A DNA stretch of 64,000 nt from Natronorubrum halalkaliphilum (GCF_009834785.1 NZ_WUYX01000069.1:62001-126000), one strand, 5' to 3'; shown: positions 24,476-34,055, counted from the first letter of the stretch. The notes: generated by a model not told the origin, from the sequence alone. Numbers and translations: made by a program.

Positions 24476-25645
24476 GTGACGATCGCGACGGCGACGTTCG
24501 AGTCGCTGCTGGCCGCTGCCGACGCCGAGTCCGGAATCGAATTCGACGGACTCCGCATCGAACAGACGGGCAAAAACGAATACGCCCTCGAGACGCCCGA
24601 GACAGAGCGGACCGGACTCGAGGCTGACGCGCTCCGGCAAGCGCTCGAGCCGCTGGCGGCGTACGTCACGAACTGGTGGTACTGGCGGGAGTCGGTCGGC
24701 GGCGAGGGCACCGCTCGCCGAGCGTTTCTCCGCTGGTGTGAACGAGCGCCCCTCGCCCTCGAGGAACGAGACGCCGAGACGGGGGCAACCGACGAAGACG
24801 CCCTCACAGTCTCCGAACGGTACACCGCACTCCGGGACGGGATCGACCGCAAATGGGGCCAGTTGTGCGTTACCGCTCGTCTCGACGACGACGGCGACGA
24901 CGGCGACAACGGTGACGAACCCACGGGCGAGCGCGTCTACGACTGCTGGCACGTCGACGACGCGGACACCGATCTCACCGACCTCAAGGTGTACGACGAC
25001 CCGCGGGACGCCCGGAAGCTCTCGACACACGACGAGGACGGTCGCTACCGGCCGCTGAAGACCGCACCCACGCTGCGGTCGGGTTGGGCCTTTACGGGGC
25101 TCTCCGGGGACGAACTCGTCGAGACGGTCGGTTTCTTCTACCCGGCCACGGTCGCCAACTGGCACCGGGAGCGACGGGGAACGCTGGACGTTGACCACTG
25201 GCTCGAGACCGCCGAGCGCCAGACCGGGATCTACGACGTGGTCGAGGACCTGCCCCGCGAGGCCGTCGCGTGGATGGCCGACGCCTGCTGTGTGGACTCC
25301 CAGTGTCTCCGGCGGCGAGAGTGGCAGTACGAGGAGGGCGACGACCTCGACGTCGACGGCGGCGACGGAGCGTTCACCTGTCGCGAGCCGTGTTCGCTGG
25401 TCATCGCGGCCGCTCGCAAGTGGACTATCCTCGAGTCCGAAGCCGAACACACCTACGAACTCGAGTTGACGACGAGCGAGCGAAACCAACTGGAGGAACT
25501 GATTGACGCCGTCGCGGAGGGCCGCACCGACGAGATCCGTGAAGCGGACGTCAACGACGGTGCGAACCGCTTTCGAGCGCGCTACCTTCGGGCGAAGCGG
25601 TTCGACGAGGACGGGAACCTCGAGGCGACGCGAGTCGACGAGTGA
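24476..25645 (+). CDS. DR2241 family iron-sulfur protein
   Basis: A 389-aa protein. The C-terminal quarter carries a Cys cluster typical of the Fe-S domain of the DR2241 family: ADACCVDSQCLRR, then FTCREPCSLVIAAARKW. The N-terminal about 280 residues are helical with Trp-rich blocks (YVTNWWYWRESVGGEG). The start is GTG, 3 bp after the CbiX stop, so translated together. Proposed roles for the family involve metal or tetrapyrrole handling with CbiX; the exact activity is unknown. Confidence 0.8.
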   Translation: MTIATATFESLLAAADAESGIEFDGLRIEQTGKNEYALETPETERTGLEADALRQALEPLAAYVTNWWYWRESVGGEGTARRAFLRWCERAPLALEERDAETGATDEDALTVSERYTALRDGIDRKWGQLCVTARLDDDGDDGDNGDEPTGERVYDCWHVDDADTDLTDLKVYDDPRDARKLSTHDEDGRYRPLKTAPTLRSGWAFTGLSGDELVETVGFFYPATVANWHRERRGTLDVDHWLETAERQTGIYDVVEDLPREAVAWMADACCVDSQCLRRREWQYEEGDDLDVDGGDGAFTCREPCSLVIAAARKWTILESEAEHTYELELTTSERNQLEELIDAVAEGRTDEIREADVNDGANRFRARYLRAKRFDEDGNLEATRVDE

Positions 25646-25695
25646 TCGGTATCCGGTCGACAGCGGCTCCGTTATCGAACCGCGTCTCCGCTCCG

Positions 25696-26271
25696 TTAGT
25701 GGGTCAGCAAGAACAGCGCCACGGCGAGGCCCACCACGACGATTGCTATTCCGAGCGTGGCGACCGGGCCGCCGATCGTCGCCGCCGTCAGCGCTCCGAT
25801 CCCGACCGCGAACAGTCCGAGCGCAACGACAGCAAGCGTCCCCGGCTCGAGCCCGGTCGCCGCGAGTCCCCGTTCGACGACGGACGGCTCCGGGCCCGAC
25901 GCGGCGGGTTCGGCGAGCGATTCGTCGATATCGACCGCAGCCGGAGCCGGGTTGGCGACGACGGGAATCGAGAGCGATTCCGATCCGTAGCCGGTCAACA
26001 CCTCGAGTTCGCCCTCGATGGGAGCGTCGATCGCCTCGGTGGCGAGGCGGACAGGTACGATCGTTTCGCCGTCCGCTTCGACGTAGTAGTTCGACGTCTC
26101 GAGCGTCGCGATTCGTTCGAGGTCGCCGTGAAGCCGACAGTGGACGTGTGCGGGCGCGCCGTGACTCCGGAGAACGAGGGTAAACGAGTCTCGCGTCTCG
26201 AGGGTACCGACGGCTGTCTCGAGTGAGTCGGCGGACCCGCGGTTGACGTGGACGGTGACCTCCGGAGACAC
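25696..26271 (-). CDS. Membrane protein with N-terminal beta domain and two C-terminal helices
   Basis: A 191-aa protein: residues 1-105 form a beta-rich domain (EVTVHVNRGSADSLETAVG, FTLVLRSHGAPAHVHCRL), then an acidic Pro/Ala linker, then two closely spaced hydrophobic helices (LAVVALGLFAVGIGALTAA, VATLGIAIVVVGLAVALFLL). The GTG at 26271 was chosen because upstream codons in the frame are Arg/Cys-rich and lie over the Trm112 gene. Conserved haloarchaeal type; no known function. Follows trm112 with a 13-bp gap. Confidence 0.7.
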   Translation of the reverse strand: MSPEVTVHVNRGSADSLETAVGTLETRDSFTLVLRSHGAPAHVHCRLHGDLERIATLETSNYYVEADGETIVPVRLATEAIDAPIEGELEVLTGYGSESLSIPVVANPAPAAVDIDESLAEPAASGPEPSVVERGLAATGLEPGTLAVVALGLFAVGIGALTAATIGGPVATLGIAIVVVGLAVALFLLTH

Positions 26272-26284
26272 GGGTATCAGGCGG

Positions 26285-26488
26285 TTAGGCCGGTGTTCCC
26301 TCGCGCATGTCCGGTGGCAGCAGGTTCGGGATGCCGTCTTCGATCGGATACCGTTCGCCACACTCGGTACAGACGAGGGTGCCCCCGACGATCTCCTCGC
26401 TATCGTCGTCGGCGTATTCGGCGTCCTCGAGTTCCAGGTCGTGTTTGTCCAGCGGACAACAGAGGATTTCCAGCAACGACTCCTTCAT
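26285..26488 (-). CDS. trm112: Trm112 family methyltransferase activator
   Basis: A 67-aa protein: KESLLEILCCPLDKHDLEL at the start and TLVCTECGERYPIEDGIPNL at the end give the Trm112 zinc-binding/beta fold, with Cys residues in CCP and CTECG. Trm112 stabilises and activates several class I methyltransferases that modify tRNA, rRNA and release factor. A Trm9-like candidate partner lies at 34981-35682. The ATG at 26488 gives the family's normal length. Confidence 0.88.
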   Translation of the reverse strand: MKESLLEILCCPLDKHDLELEDAEYADDDSEEIVGGTLVCTECGERYPIEDGIPNLLPPDMREGTPA

Positions 26489-26606
26489 ACTACGTAGGCT
26501 TGCCGCCTCCAGCAAAAGGTTTCGGGAACGCGCCGGGCCGAGAGTGATCGGGAACGGTTCGGGTCGGCGCGGTGAAAACGCACGAGGGTGCCGCGAGGCC
26601 CCCTCG

Positions 26607-27977
26607 CTACTGCGATTCGTAGGGGTTCTCGGCGATGACGGTCTCCTCGCGGCCCGGACCGACGCCGACCGCGTAGATCGGTGCATCGAGTTCGTCGCTG
26701 ATGTACTCGAGGTAGGTCCGTGCGTTTTCCGGAATCGCGTCGTAGCCCTCCGCGGCTACGTCGGCCCAGTCGACCTCCGGCCAGCCGTCGAACGTCCGGA
26801 AGGTAGCCTCACAGCGGCCCCACTGTTCGGTCGTCGGGGGCATGGTGTAGACCTCGTCACCGTCGAACTCGTAGGAGTGACCGACTTTCACTTCGTCCAG
26901 TCCCGCGAGAACGTCGATGTGGTTGATCGCGAGGCCCGTAAAGCCGTTCGCGCGGGCCGCGTGACGCAGCATCGGCATGTCGAGCCAGCCGACGCGTCGC
27001 GGACGGCCGGTGACGGTGCCGTACTCGCCGCCCTCGTCGCGGATAGTGGTCGCGAGGGCTTCCTCGTCCCCACCGGCACCCGCATCAGCGTCGTAGTCGG
27101 GCGTTTGGCCCTCGACGCCGCCGAGTTCGGTCGGGAGCGGACCGGTGCCGACCCGCGAGAGGTAGGCCTTGACGATGCCGATAACCTCGCCGTCGCCGAC
27201 GACCGTTGGACCGAGTCCGGTGCCGACGGTCGCGCCACCCGCGGTCGGGTTCGAGGACGTGACGTAGGGGTAGACACCGTGGTCGATGTCGAGTGAAGTC
27301 CCCTGTGCACCCTCGAGCATGACGTTGTCGCCGTCGTCGATACGCTCCTGAAGGAACGTGCCGCAGTCGACGGTCATCTCCTCCTCCGCGAGTCGTTCGC
27401 CGTACTCGCGGTAGGTTTCGTAGAGGTGATCGATATCGAACTCCTCGCCGGTCTCTTTGCCGAAAACGTCCTCCGCGAGGGCTTTCTTCTGGGGGACGAC
27501 GTACTCGAGGCGCTCGCGGAGGACCTCGGGATCGAGCAAGTCGCCGATTCGGACGCCGCGGCGGCCCGCCTTGTCCTCGTAGGTCGGTCCGATGCCGCGT
27601 TTGGTCGTCCCAGCGGCGAGGTCTTCTTTCTCTTCTTCCTCGATTCCGTCGAGTGCGCGGTGGTAGGGGAGGATAACGTGTGCGCGCTCGGCCACGCGAA
27701 CGTCCGGCTCCAGCCCGCGCTCTCGAAGCGTGTCGATCTCGTCGAACAGCGTCTCGGGATTGACGACGCAGCCGTTGCCGAGGACGCCGACTTTCCCGCG
27801 GACCGCGCCCGACGGAACGAGTGATAGCTTGTACTTCTCACCGTCGTGAACGACGGTATGTCCTGCGTTGTCGCCACCCTGATAGCGGGCGACGACGTCG
27901 GCAGCGTCGCCGTACAGATCGACGACGCCACCTTTGCCTTCGTCGCCGAGTTGCGACCCGACGATTGTGACGGTCAT
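26607..27977 (-). CDS. purA: Adenylosuccinate synthetase
   Basis: Condenses IMP and aspartate with GTP to adenylosuccinate, the first committed AMP step. The 456-aa protein has the GDEGKGGVVDLYGD P-loop-like motif, GGDNAGHTVV, the TTKRGIGPTYEDKAGRRG region, EGAQGTSLDIDHGVYPYVTS and GRPRRVGWLD. Full length, with an extra acidic segment around residue 290 (DYDADAGAGGDE). A TATA-like GTTTATCGG on the minus strand about 31 nt upstream suggests a leaderless mRNA. Confidence 0.96.
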   Translation of the reverse strand: MTVTIVGSQLGDEGKGGVVDLYGDAADVVARYQGGDNAGHTVVHDGEKYKLSLVPSGAVRGKVGVLGNGCVVNPETLFDEIDTLRERGLEPDVRVAERAHVILPYHRALDGIEEEEKEDLAAGTTKRGIGPTYEDKAGRRGVRIGDLLDPEVLRERLEYVVPQKKALAEDVFGKETGEEFDIDHLYETYREYGERLAEEEMTVDCGTFLQERIDDGDNVMLEGAQGTSLDIDHGVYPYVTSSNPTAGGATVGTGLGPTVVGDGEVIGIVKAYLSRVGTGPLPTELGGVEGQTPDYDADAGAGGDEEALATTIRDEGGEYGTVTGRPRRVGWLDMPMLRHAARANGFTGLAINHIDVLAGLDEVKVGHSYEFDGDEVYTMPPTTEQWGRCEATFRTFDGWPEVDWADVAAEGYDAIPENARTYLEYISDELDAPIYAVGVGPGREETVIAENPYESQ

Positions 27978-28225
27978 AACAGCGGCGGGTTCTTGCCGGG
28001 CCGATAAACAGATTACGGTATGAGCGGCTGATCCGCAGTGAAATATACACGGACGTGGATAGTCGCGGGCCAGAAGCGCACGCTAATCGATACTGTTTTT
28101 CCCGGGACATTCGTCCGTCTCGAGGTGTGAATTTGTCCTTCAGTCTCTCCGGGAACGGAAACGTTAACTACTGACAGGAACGAGCATCTAGTTGAGAGTG
28201 GACGCGTCGGTCTGCGAGAGTAACG

Positions 28226-28233
28226 TTTAAAAG
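28226..28233 (+). promoter_or_regulatory. TATA-like box of the small HTH gene
   Basis: The sequence TTTAAAAG lies about 29 nt before the ATG at 28259 and is preceded by an AACG BRE-like element. Confidence 0.5.
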
Positions 28234-28258
28234 GTACAAAGACAAGTTAACAAATGCC

Positions 28259-28564
28259 ATGATAGACCGACTTGAGAAAGAAGTCGATATGTTGGAACGA
28301 CATCTGCAGGTCCTGAAGATGGTTATCGAAAACGAACCGATCGGGATCGTCAAGATGTCGAACGAGACCGGCTACCCACACCACAAGGTCCGCTATTCGC
28401 TCCGCGTCCTTGAAGAGGAGAACCTCATCGAGCCCTCCAGTCAGGGTGCGATCAAGACCGAACGAACCGCCGAATTCGTCGACGAACTCGACGGCAAACT
28501 CGACGACATCATCGACAAACTCGACGGCATGAAGATCGAAGACGTCGCCGAGATCGAAGGCTAA
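28259..28564 (+). CDS. Small winged-helix DNA-binding protein
   Basis: A 101-aa protein: an N-terminal helix (IDRLEKEVDMLERHLQVLKM), a helix-turn-helix (IGIVKMSNETGYPHHKVRYS with recognition helix LRVLEEENLIEPS) and a C-terminal amphipathic helix likely to dimerise (FVDELDGKLDDIIDKLDGMK). Highly conserved haloarchaeal regulator type; target genes not identifiable. Leaderless promoter upstream. Next gene is 336 bp away. Confidence 0.8.
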   Translation: MIDRLEKEVDMLERHLQVLKMVIENEPIGIVKMSNETGYPHHKVRYSLRVLEEENLIEPSSQGAIKTERTAEFVDELDGKLDDIIDKLDGMKIEDVAEIEG

Positions 28565-28900
28565 TCTGTCTCCCCACCGGCCGACCTGAAATCCGACATC
28601 TGTCTTCAGGCCGCTCGGGTCCCCGGGGAACGGTGTCCTCGACTGCGAGCTGTACCGTCCACTGATCGTCACCGCCTGCCCCGCGCGATACCCGCAGGCC
28701 AACGGCGATCGGATGCGATCTCACGCTCCGTTTTCTGACTGTTCTGCCGACCCGTTGAGCGCCGACAGCGACTCGACAGCCATCGCAAAATCGTCCGACT
28801 GTAGCGTATCGACCGGGAATCTCTCAGGCGACGACCAACGACCGATGATCGACGACCGACGACACCCGACTCGAGTCGATACGAAACCGCGAACCCCCGA
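28565..28900. other. 336-bp region without a gene
   Basis: No ORF with haloarchaeal codon bias, hairpin repeat or strong promoter was seen. It separates the convergent 3' ends of the HTH gene and the long acidic-linker gene. Confidence 0.4.
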
Positions 28901-31579
28901 TTACAGCTCAGGGACGTTCATGTGGAACCCTTCGGAACGCGACTCGACCAGACAGAGGTGGTACCCCTGTTTCCGCGAGAGGTTGACGTAACTGAGCTTC
29001 GAGCCGCGACTGAGGAAGCCGCTACTCGTCGCCTGCTCGGTCACCTCGAGTGCGCCCGGTTCGAAGTAACTGGAGGTGACGGCGATCGCCGCCGCCAGCT
29101 CGGGATAGTTCGCTTTGACCGCCGAAGCGGCCTCTTCCATCTCCTCGAGCATCGTCTGTGAGGCGGGCTCTCGCGAGTCGTTCAGGTTCGCAACGACGAG
29201 CGGGTCGCCCATCTTGTCGAACGCGACCACGTCGAAGCTCACGTGATCGGGAACCTCGTCGGTGTCGTCGTCCTCGAGCGAGATCGTCGCGTCCAGTTCG
29301 GCGCGGTCGATTCGCGGAATCGCATCGTAGAGATCAGTCAGCGCACCGGCGTTTCCGGTATCGCGGATCTCGTAGAGCACCATCTCGGTGAGCCAGTCGA
29401 CGAATCGGAACTCCATGGTCTCCGTGAGAAACGCATCGTAGGGCTCGCCGTTGACGGCGACGTCGGCCGCGTCGAACCCCGTGTGGTGCTCGAGTCGCAG
29501 GTTAGAGGCGACTTCGTTACGGTCGGCCTCGCCGTCGTGGGCCGTCTCGAGCGTCGGCTGGCTCTTCGAGAGGTAGCGCACGAAGAGGTTCGTATCGGCG
29601 AGCGCCTGCTGGGGCGAGAGTTGCCTGCTTGCGTCCAGAGTCTGGGACTGCGTACCCGAACCACCGTCGTCACCCGACTCGCGAGCGCGCTCGAGTTCGC
29701 GTTCCAACTCTTCGATCCGCGACTGGTACCGATCGACCGTGGCGGTGAGTTCCTCGTTCTCCGAACGAAGCCGATCGCGTTCGGCCTCGAGTTCTTCGGC
29801 CGCGGCCACGAGTTCGTCGCGTTGGGTTTCGAGGGTCTCGATTCGCTGTGCGAGTTCGGCGACTCGCTTATCGGACCGCTGACTCGAGTCGGCGTCGTCC
29901 GTCGTTGCCGACCCACTCCGAGCGTCCGAATCGGCCTGCTCCGCCTGTCGTGCGTCTTGCTGGCGCTGACTGCGATTGCTGGAGTTGGTCTGTCGCGTTT
30001 GGGTGGATCGTTCCTGCGTCGACGTCGACCCCGCAGACGAGTCGGCGGCCGACTCGGTCGCGTTTTTGGAGCGTTGACGACCCTGCTCCGCGGCCACAGC
30101 CGAACCGTTTCGTTCCGACTCGACCGTCTCGCTGTGGTCTGGATCGATCGACGGGATACGGCGCGTTTCGCGCCACTGCTCTTCCTCCTGGAATCGCTCT
30201 TCGTTTTCGCCCTCGGACTCGTCGGGGTCGGGTTGGGCTGCTCGTTCCGGCCGGTCCGATCCCGTGGCTTGCGAATCCCGTTGTGGCACCGATTCCGCGC
30301 TCGCGTCCGGCTTGTCGCTCCGCGAATTGGTTTCGTCCTGCGGGTGTGCACCGTCGGCCGTCCAGGAGATGTCGTTCTGCCCGAGTTGTTCTGCTGCCGC
30401 TTCAACTTCGGCCGGATCGGGACCCGACCCCTCGACGTTCTCGGTGTCGGTCTCGTCGGCGGTAATCTCGTCAGCAACCGCCGACTCGGCGGTTGGTTCC
30501 GCCGTTTCGTTCGACGTCTCCGGTTTACGTGCAGTCGAATCCGAGTCGGTCACAGCGGTCTCGTCGCCGGTAGCGGGTTCCGACCCATCGGTGGCGGATT
30601 CGCCGGTCGCTTCTCCGGCAGTGGCTCGTTCGTCAGCCGACGACGCCGACTCGGTATCGGACTCAGCCGTCGATCCCGCGTCTGTAATGCCGCTCGAGGC
30701 GGGCTCCGTCCCGACATCGTCGGTTGTAGTGATTCCGGATTGCCCGTTCCTGTCCTGGCCGTCGGTCTCGGACGACGCCGTCGACTCGATAGTGACGTCT
30801 TCGATCGGCGCGTCCGTCGTTACGCCGTCGCCGGAGGGGTCGGGCTCGTCCCCGGAGATATCGATCGACTCGAGTGCCGACTCCGTCGGGTCGACACTCG
30901 GCTCGGCTCGTGTACCCGTATCGGTGCTCGTCGAGGGCGACGCCGTCCCCGTTTCGGTCTCGGTCTTGGTCTCGGTCTCCCTCTCGGTTTCGACACCGGA
31001 ACCGTCGTCCGACTCGGCAGACTGCTCGTCGCTTTCGCCCGTCCCGGGAACGTCCGTCACGTCGATCTCGACGTCGGTGACTTCGTAGATCCCGACCTCG
31101 TCGTCGGCTCGCTCGAACGCCTCGTCACCGGTAAGGAGTCGATCGGCATTGCCGATATAGGCAGCCGCCATCCGACGACCGCCGTAGTAGACGGCGTAGT
31201 AGTCGCCGCTGAGTACGTTTTCACTCAGTTCGATATAGCCGGTAAACGACCCGTTCTGGAGCGTCCCGTCGACCTCCCGGAGCGGGGTTTCGTTCGTGTA
31301 ATATTTCGCCCTCGTTTCACCGCCGCGCTCTTCCATCGTACAGAGCAGCGGTAGCGAGGGGTGTGGTGCCTCGTAGACGGTCCCCGAGGCGCTCTCGAAA
31401 TCCTCGATCGCGCCGTCGATAACGCCGACGATGCGACCGTTAAGCATGAATAGCCACGTCCCAGCGCCGGAGACAGCCCCCGAGAAGTCAGCAGCAGCGA
31501 GATCAGCAAGGCCATCGTAACCGCCGCTGAACGGGCGAGAATCCCATTGTTCGACGCGCTCTTGCGTGCGCGGGTCCAT
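28901..31579 (-). CDS. Large two-domain protein joined by a very long acidic linker and coiled coil (resembles DUF7527)
   Basis: An 892-aa haloarchaeal protein. Residues about 1-165 form a compact domain (SGGYDGLADLAAADFSGAVS, WLFMLNGRIVGVIDG, YYAVYYGGRRMAAAYIGN). Residues about 180-560 are Asp/Glu/Ser/Thr-rich low complexity, then a coiled coil at about 570-640 (RIETLETQRDELVAAAEELE). The C-terminal about 200 residues form a second alpha/beta domain (LFVRYLSKSQPTLETAHDG, VSFDVVAFDKMGDPLVVANL). Cytoplasmic, with no membrane segment. Function unknown; a scaffold or regulatory role is only a guess from the architecture. Separate transcription unit. Confidence 0.8.
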   Translation of the reverse strand: MDPRTQERVEQWDSRPFSGGYDGLADLAAADFSGAVSGAGTWLFMLNGRIVGVIDGAIEDFESASGTVYEAPHPSLPLLCTMEERGGETRAKYYTNETPLREVDGTLQNGSFTGYIELSENVLSGDYYAVYYGGRRMAAAYIGNADRLLTGDEAFERADDEVGIYEVTDVEIDVTDVPGTGESDEQSAESDDGSGVETERETETKTETETGTASPSTSTDTGTRAEPSVDPTESALESIDISGDEPDPSGDGVTTDAPIEDVTIESTASSETDGQDRNGQSGITTTDDVGTEPASSGITDAGSTAESDTESASSADERATAGEATGESATDGSEPATGDETAVTDSDSTARKPETSNETAEPTAESAVADEITADETDTENVEGSGPDPAEVEAAAEQLGQNDISWTADGAHPQDETNSRSDKPDASAESVPQRDSQATGSDRPERAAQPDPDESEGENEERFQEEEQWRETRRIPSIDPDHSETVESERNGSAVAAEQGRQRSKNATESAADSSAGSTSTQERSTQTRQTNSSNRSQRQQDARQAEQADSDARSGSATTDDADSSQRSDKRVAELAQRIETLETQRDELVAAAEELEAERDRLRSENEELTATVDRYQSRIEELERELERARESGDDGGSGTQSQTLDASRQLSPQQALADTNLFVRYLSKSQPTLETAHDGEADRNEVASNLRLEHHTGFDAADVAVNGEPYDAFLTETMEFRFVDWLTEMVLYEIRDTGNAGALTDLYDAIPRIDRAELDATISLEDDDTDEVPDHVSFDVVAFDKMGDPLVVANLNDSREPASQTMLEEMEEAASAVKANYPELAAAIAVTSSYFEPGALEVTEQATSSGFLSRGSKLSYVNLSRKQGYHLCLVESRSEGFHMNVPEL

Positions 31580-31616
31580 AGTTCAACAAGCGGGAACCGC
31601 AACAAATACGTTTCGC

Positions 31617-31895
31617 CTAGATTTTCGATTCTGCGTCGTCCGCGAGTTCTTTCATCCGTTTGCCGATTCGGCCGGCGCTCGAGAACTCGTCTTCGCTCAT
31701 TCCCTTTGCGAGAGCGTTGCCGAGGACGAAAACAGCGTGTTTGTGTTCACTCTTGGACTTGTGAACGTGTGATGGATCGACGTCGAGCTGGTGGTACGGA
31801 TCGAAGAGCGCCTCGTCGACATCTTCGCGCTGCGAGAAATACTCCATGATGACGACGAGTTCTTCGTGCAGCTCGAGGAGTTCGTCTTTATGCAT
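31617..31895 (-). CDS. UPF0058 family protein
   Basis: A 92-aa all-helical acidic protein beginning MHKDELLELHEELVVIMEYF and containing YHQLDVDPSHVHKSKSEHKH, the signature of archaeal UPF0058 (a small histidine-containing helical protein of unknown role). The ATG at 31895 was chosen on a TATA-like GCTTAAGC about 28 nt upstream; longer forms read out of frame through the intergenic region and DUF998 gene. Confidence 0.88.
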   Translation of the reverse strand: MHKDELLELHEELVVIMEYFSQREDVDEALFDPYHQLDVDPSHVHKSKSEHKHAVFVLGNALAKGMSEDEFSSAGRIGKRMKELADDAESKI

Positions 31896-31972
31896 GATCG
31901 CGTGTAAGGACGGTCTCGGCTTAAGCGTTGTGTGGAAGGGGAATGCAAACCCGATCCCGCGGGAGCAGTCGG

Positions 31973-32614
31973 TCAGTTCGACGGATCGGGTTCGGTTCGC
32001 CGGTCGACGGCCAAGACGAGAATCCAACTCCCGAACGCGAGAGCAGCGACGAATTCGGGAACGGCAAACCACGCCATCGGGTCGGCCGCCACGGTCCGAT
32101 ACAACAACCAGCCCACCCAGGCGAGCGGATGGACGATTCCGAGCCAGATCGAGACGAGGCCCAGACGCGGCTCGTCCGCGAGGACCAGTCCGGAGCCGTA
32201 GACCCACTGCGCGAACGGCGCGATACCGAAGTACAGCAACGCGGCCGGCCCGTGCAGACTGGTCTCGAGATACACGGCCGTGTGTCCGAGGAAAAAGACG
32301 CCGACGCCGATCAGGCCGATCGTGGCCGCCCACAGGAGGGCGACCCCCAGCCGCTCGAGAGCGGTCCGACTCTCGATCCAGAGTTGCCAGCCGAAGGGGA
32401 TACCGAGCAGTCCCCCGAGGATCAATCCGCCGTTGAACAGGGGGAAGGTCACCGCGTCGGTACGACCCATATCCGAGAGTGCGCGTCCGCGCCAGGTGAA
32501 CGTCTCCGGGGCGGCGAGCAGGGTCGCGAGGACGATCGCGCCCAGTGCGACGATCGGTGCGGCGAGCCCGCAGATCGTCGCGCGTCGGTGCCAGTCTCCG
32601 TCGGTCGCGGTCAT
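31973..32614 (-). CDS. DUF998 family membrane protein
   Basis: A 213-aa protein with six predicted membrane helices: ATICGLAAPIVALGAIVLAT, FPLFNGGLILGGLLGIPFGW, ALLWAATIGLIGVGVFFLG and three more. After the first helix comes RGRALSDMGR, a DUF998 hallmark (S-D-x-G). Function unknown in the family. The ATG at 32614 is preferred; a TATA-like GAATATACA box at about 32647 leaves no room for the upstream TTG at 32644. Confidence 0.82.
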   Translation of the reverse strand: MTATDGDWHRRATICGLAAPIVALGAIVLATLLAAPETFTWRGRALSDMGRTDAVTFPLFNGGLILGGLLGIPFGWQLWIESRTALERLGVALLWAATIGLIGVGVFFLGHTAVYLETSLHGPAALLYFGIAPFAQWVYGSGLVLADEPRLGLVSIWLGIVHPLAWVGWLLYRTVAADPMAWFAVPEFVAALAFGSWILVLAVDRRTEPDPSN

Positions 32615-32867
32615 TGCGTTCGCTCGAGCGCGGGAGTCAATCAAACTGTATATTCGTGTCTCCGTTACTCGAGGGAGGGCCGACAGCGAAAACGCGAAGG
32701 TCGGAAGCGCCAGGGGGCACGGCGGTGCGGTAGTGTGGCCTGCGGCAGGCTACGGTGGTGTGGAGCTGAGAGAGGGAAGCCACGGTGAGCGAGATGGGGA
32801 CGGAGTAGAACTGAGAGCGGGATAATAATGAGTACGGAAACGACCATCCGACCATCGAACGGCCGAC

Positions 32868-34022
32868 TCAATCCGCAGCAACCGACGTTTTCCCGTCGCG
32901 CTGTTCGGCCGGGAACCACGCGAGGTCGTGATCGGCCGTGACACGAACGGCGACCCGTTCGTCCAGTTCGATCTGATCGGAGTGGTTGTGCATACACTCG
33001 ATCGTTTCGCCGGAGTCGAGTTCGACGCGGTAAAGCACGGTCGGGCCGAGATACCGGCGGTAGACGACGCGACCGTTGGTTTCGGTTTCGTCGCCGGGGA
33101 AGGCCGTCACGTCGTCGGGGCGGACGAGAATATCGATGTTTGTGCCGTCGTACTGGTGGGCGAGACCGTTGACGTCGTCGCGGAGCACGCGCCCGAGGGA
33201 GGTGTCGACGCTGTCGCCGTGGACCTCCCCCGAGAGGAAGCTGGCGTGACCGAGAAAGCCCGCGACGAAGCGCGACTCGGGCTGCTGGAACACCTGCTGG
33301 GGCGTATCGATCTGCTCGATGTCGCCCTCGTTCATCACGGCGACGCGATCGGAAATCGACAGCGCCTCCTCCTGATCGTGGGTCACCGAGATCGCCGTCA
33401 CACCGGCCTCTTTGATGATTCGACGGACTTCCTCGCGCATCTCGACGCGCAGGTCGACGTCCAGATTGGAGAACGGTTCGTCGAGCAACAGCATCTCGGG
33501 TTCGGGAGCCAGCGACCGGGCGAGGGCGATCCGCTGTTGCTGGCCGCCGGATAGCTCGTCCGGATAGGCCTCGTCCTGGTCCTCGAGTCCGACGAGTTCG
33601 AGCAGTTCGTCGACGCGGGCGTCGCGTTCCTCGTCGACCCACTCCTGCAGGCCGAAGGCGACGTTCTCGCGGGCGGTCAGATGAGGAAAGAGCGCGAACT
33701 CCTGAAAGACGACGCCGACGCCGCGTTCCTCCGGGGGAACGAAGCGACCGTTGCCCGCAACATCATCGTCTCGAAGTTGAATCCGGCCGTTATTTGGCTT
33801 CTCGAGGCCGGCGATCAAACGAAGCGTCGTCGTCTTGCCACAGCCCGATGGACCGAGTAGGGTGAGAATTTCGCCGTCACGAACGGACAGCGAAAGCTCG
33901 GGGATAACCTCCTCGGTGCCGTACTGTTTCGCGACACTGTCGAGTTCCAGTACCACGTTCTCCGTGGCGGACTCGGGTGTTGGTTCCGTCGTGGCCGTCG
34001 AGAGTAGTTGTCCGTTCGCCAT
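32868..34022 (-). CDS. ABC transporter ATP-binding protein, Fe(III)/thiamine/molybdate-type importer
   Basis: A 384-aa ATPase of the FbpC/PotA class. Walker A LLGPSGCGKTT, Q-loop VVFQEFALFPH, signature DELSGGQQQRIALARSLA, Walker B MLLLDEPFSNLD and H-loop VTHDQEEAL are all intact. The C-terminal TOBE-like domain (NIDILVRPDDVTAFPGDE) is typical. It stands alone: no binding protein or permease is adjacent, so its partners are elsewhere. The palindrome in its promoter suggests control by an iron- or manganese-responsive DtxR-type repressor, favouring a ferric iron importer. Confidence 0.9.
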   Translation of the reverse strand: MANGQLLSTATTEPTPESATENVVLELDSVAKQYGTEEVIPELSLSVRDGEILTLLGPSGCGKTTTLRLIAGLEKPNNGRIQLRDDDVAGNGRFVPPEERGVGVVFQEFALFPHLTARENVAFGLQEWVDEERDARVDELLELVGLEDQDEAYPDELSGGQQQRIALARSLAPEPEMLLLDEPFSNLDVDLRVEMREEVRRIIKEAGVTAISVTHDQEEALSISDRVAVMNEGDIEQIDTPQQVFQQPESRFVAGFLGHASFLSGEVHGDSVDTSLGRVLRDDVNGLAHQYDGTNIDILVRPDDVTAFPGDETETNGRVVYRRYLGPTVLYRVELDSGETIECMHNHSDQIELDERVAVRVTADHDLAWFPAEQRDGKTSVAAD

Positions 34023-34055
34023 TGATCGACTCCGGCGTCTGCTGCCGTTCGTTTT

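Noticed and set aside
29243-31354. Plus-strand ORF of 703 codons opposite the long acidic protein
   Set aside because: Arg/Gly/Val-rich composition typical of antisense to acidic haloarchaeal genes; the minus-strand frame has conserved-looking domains at both ends.
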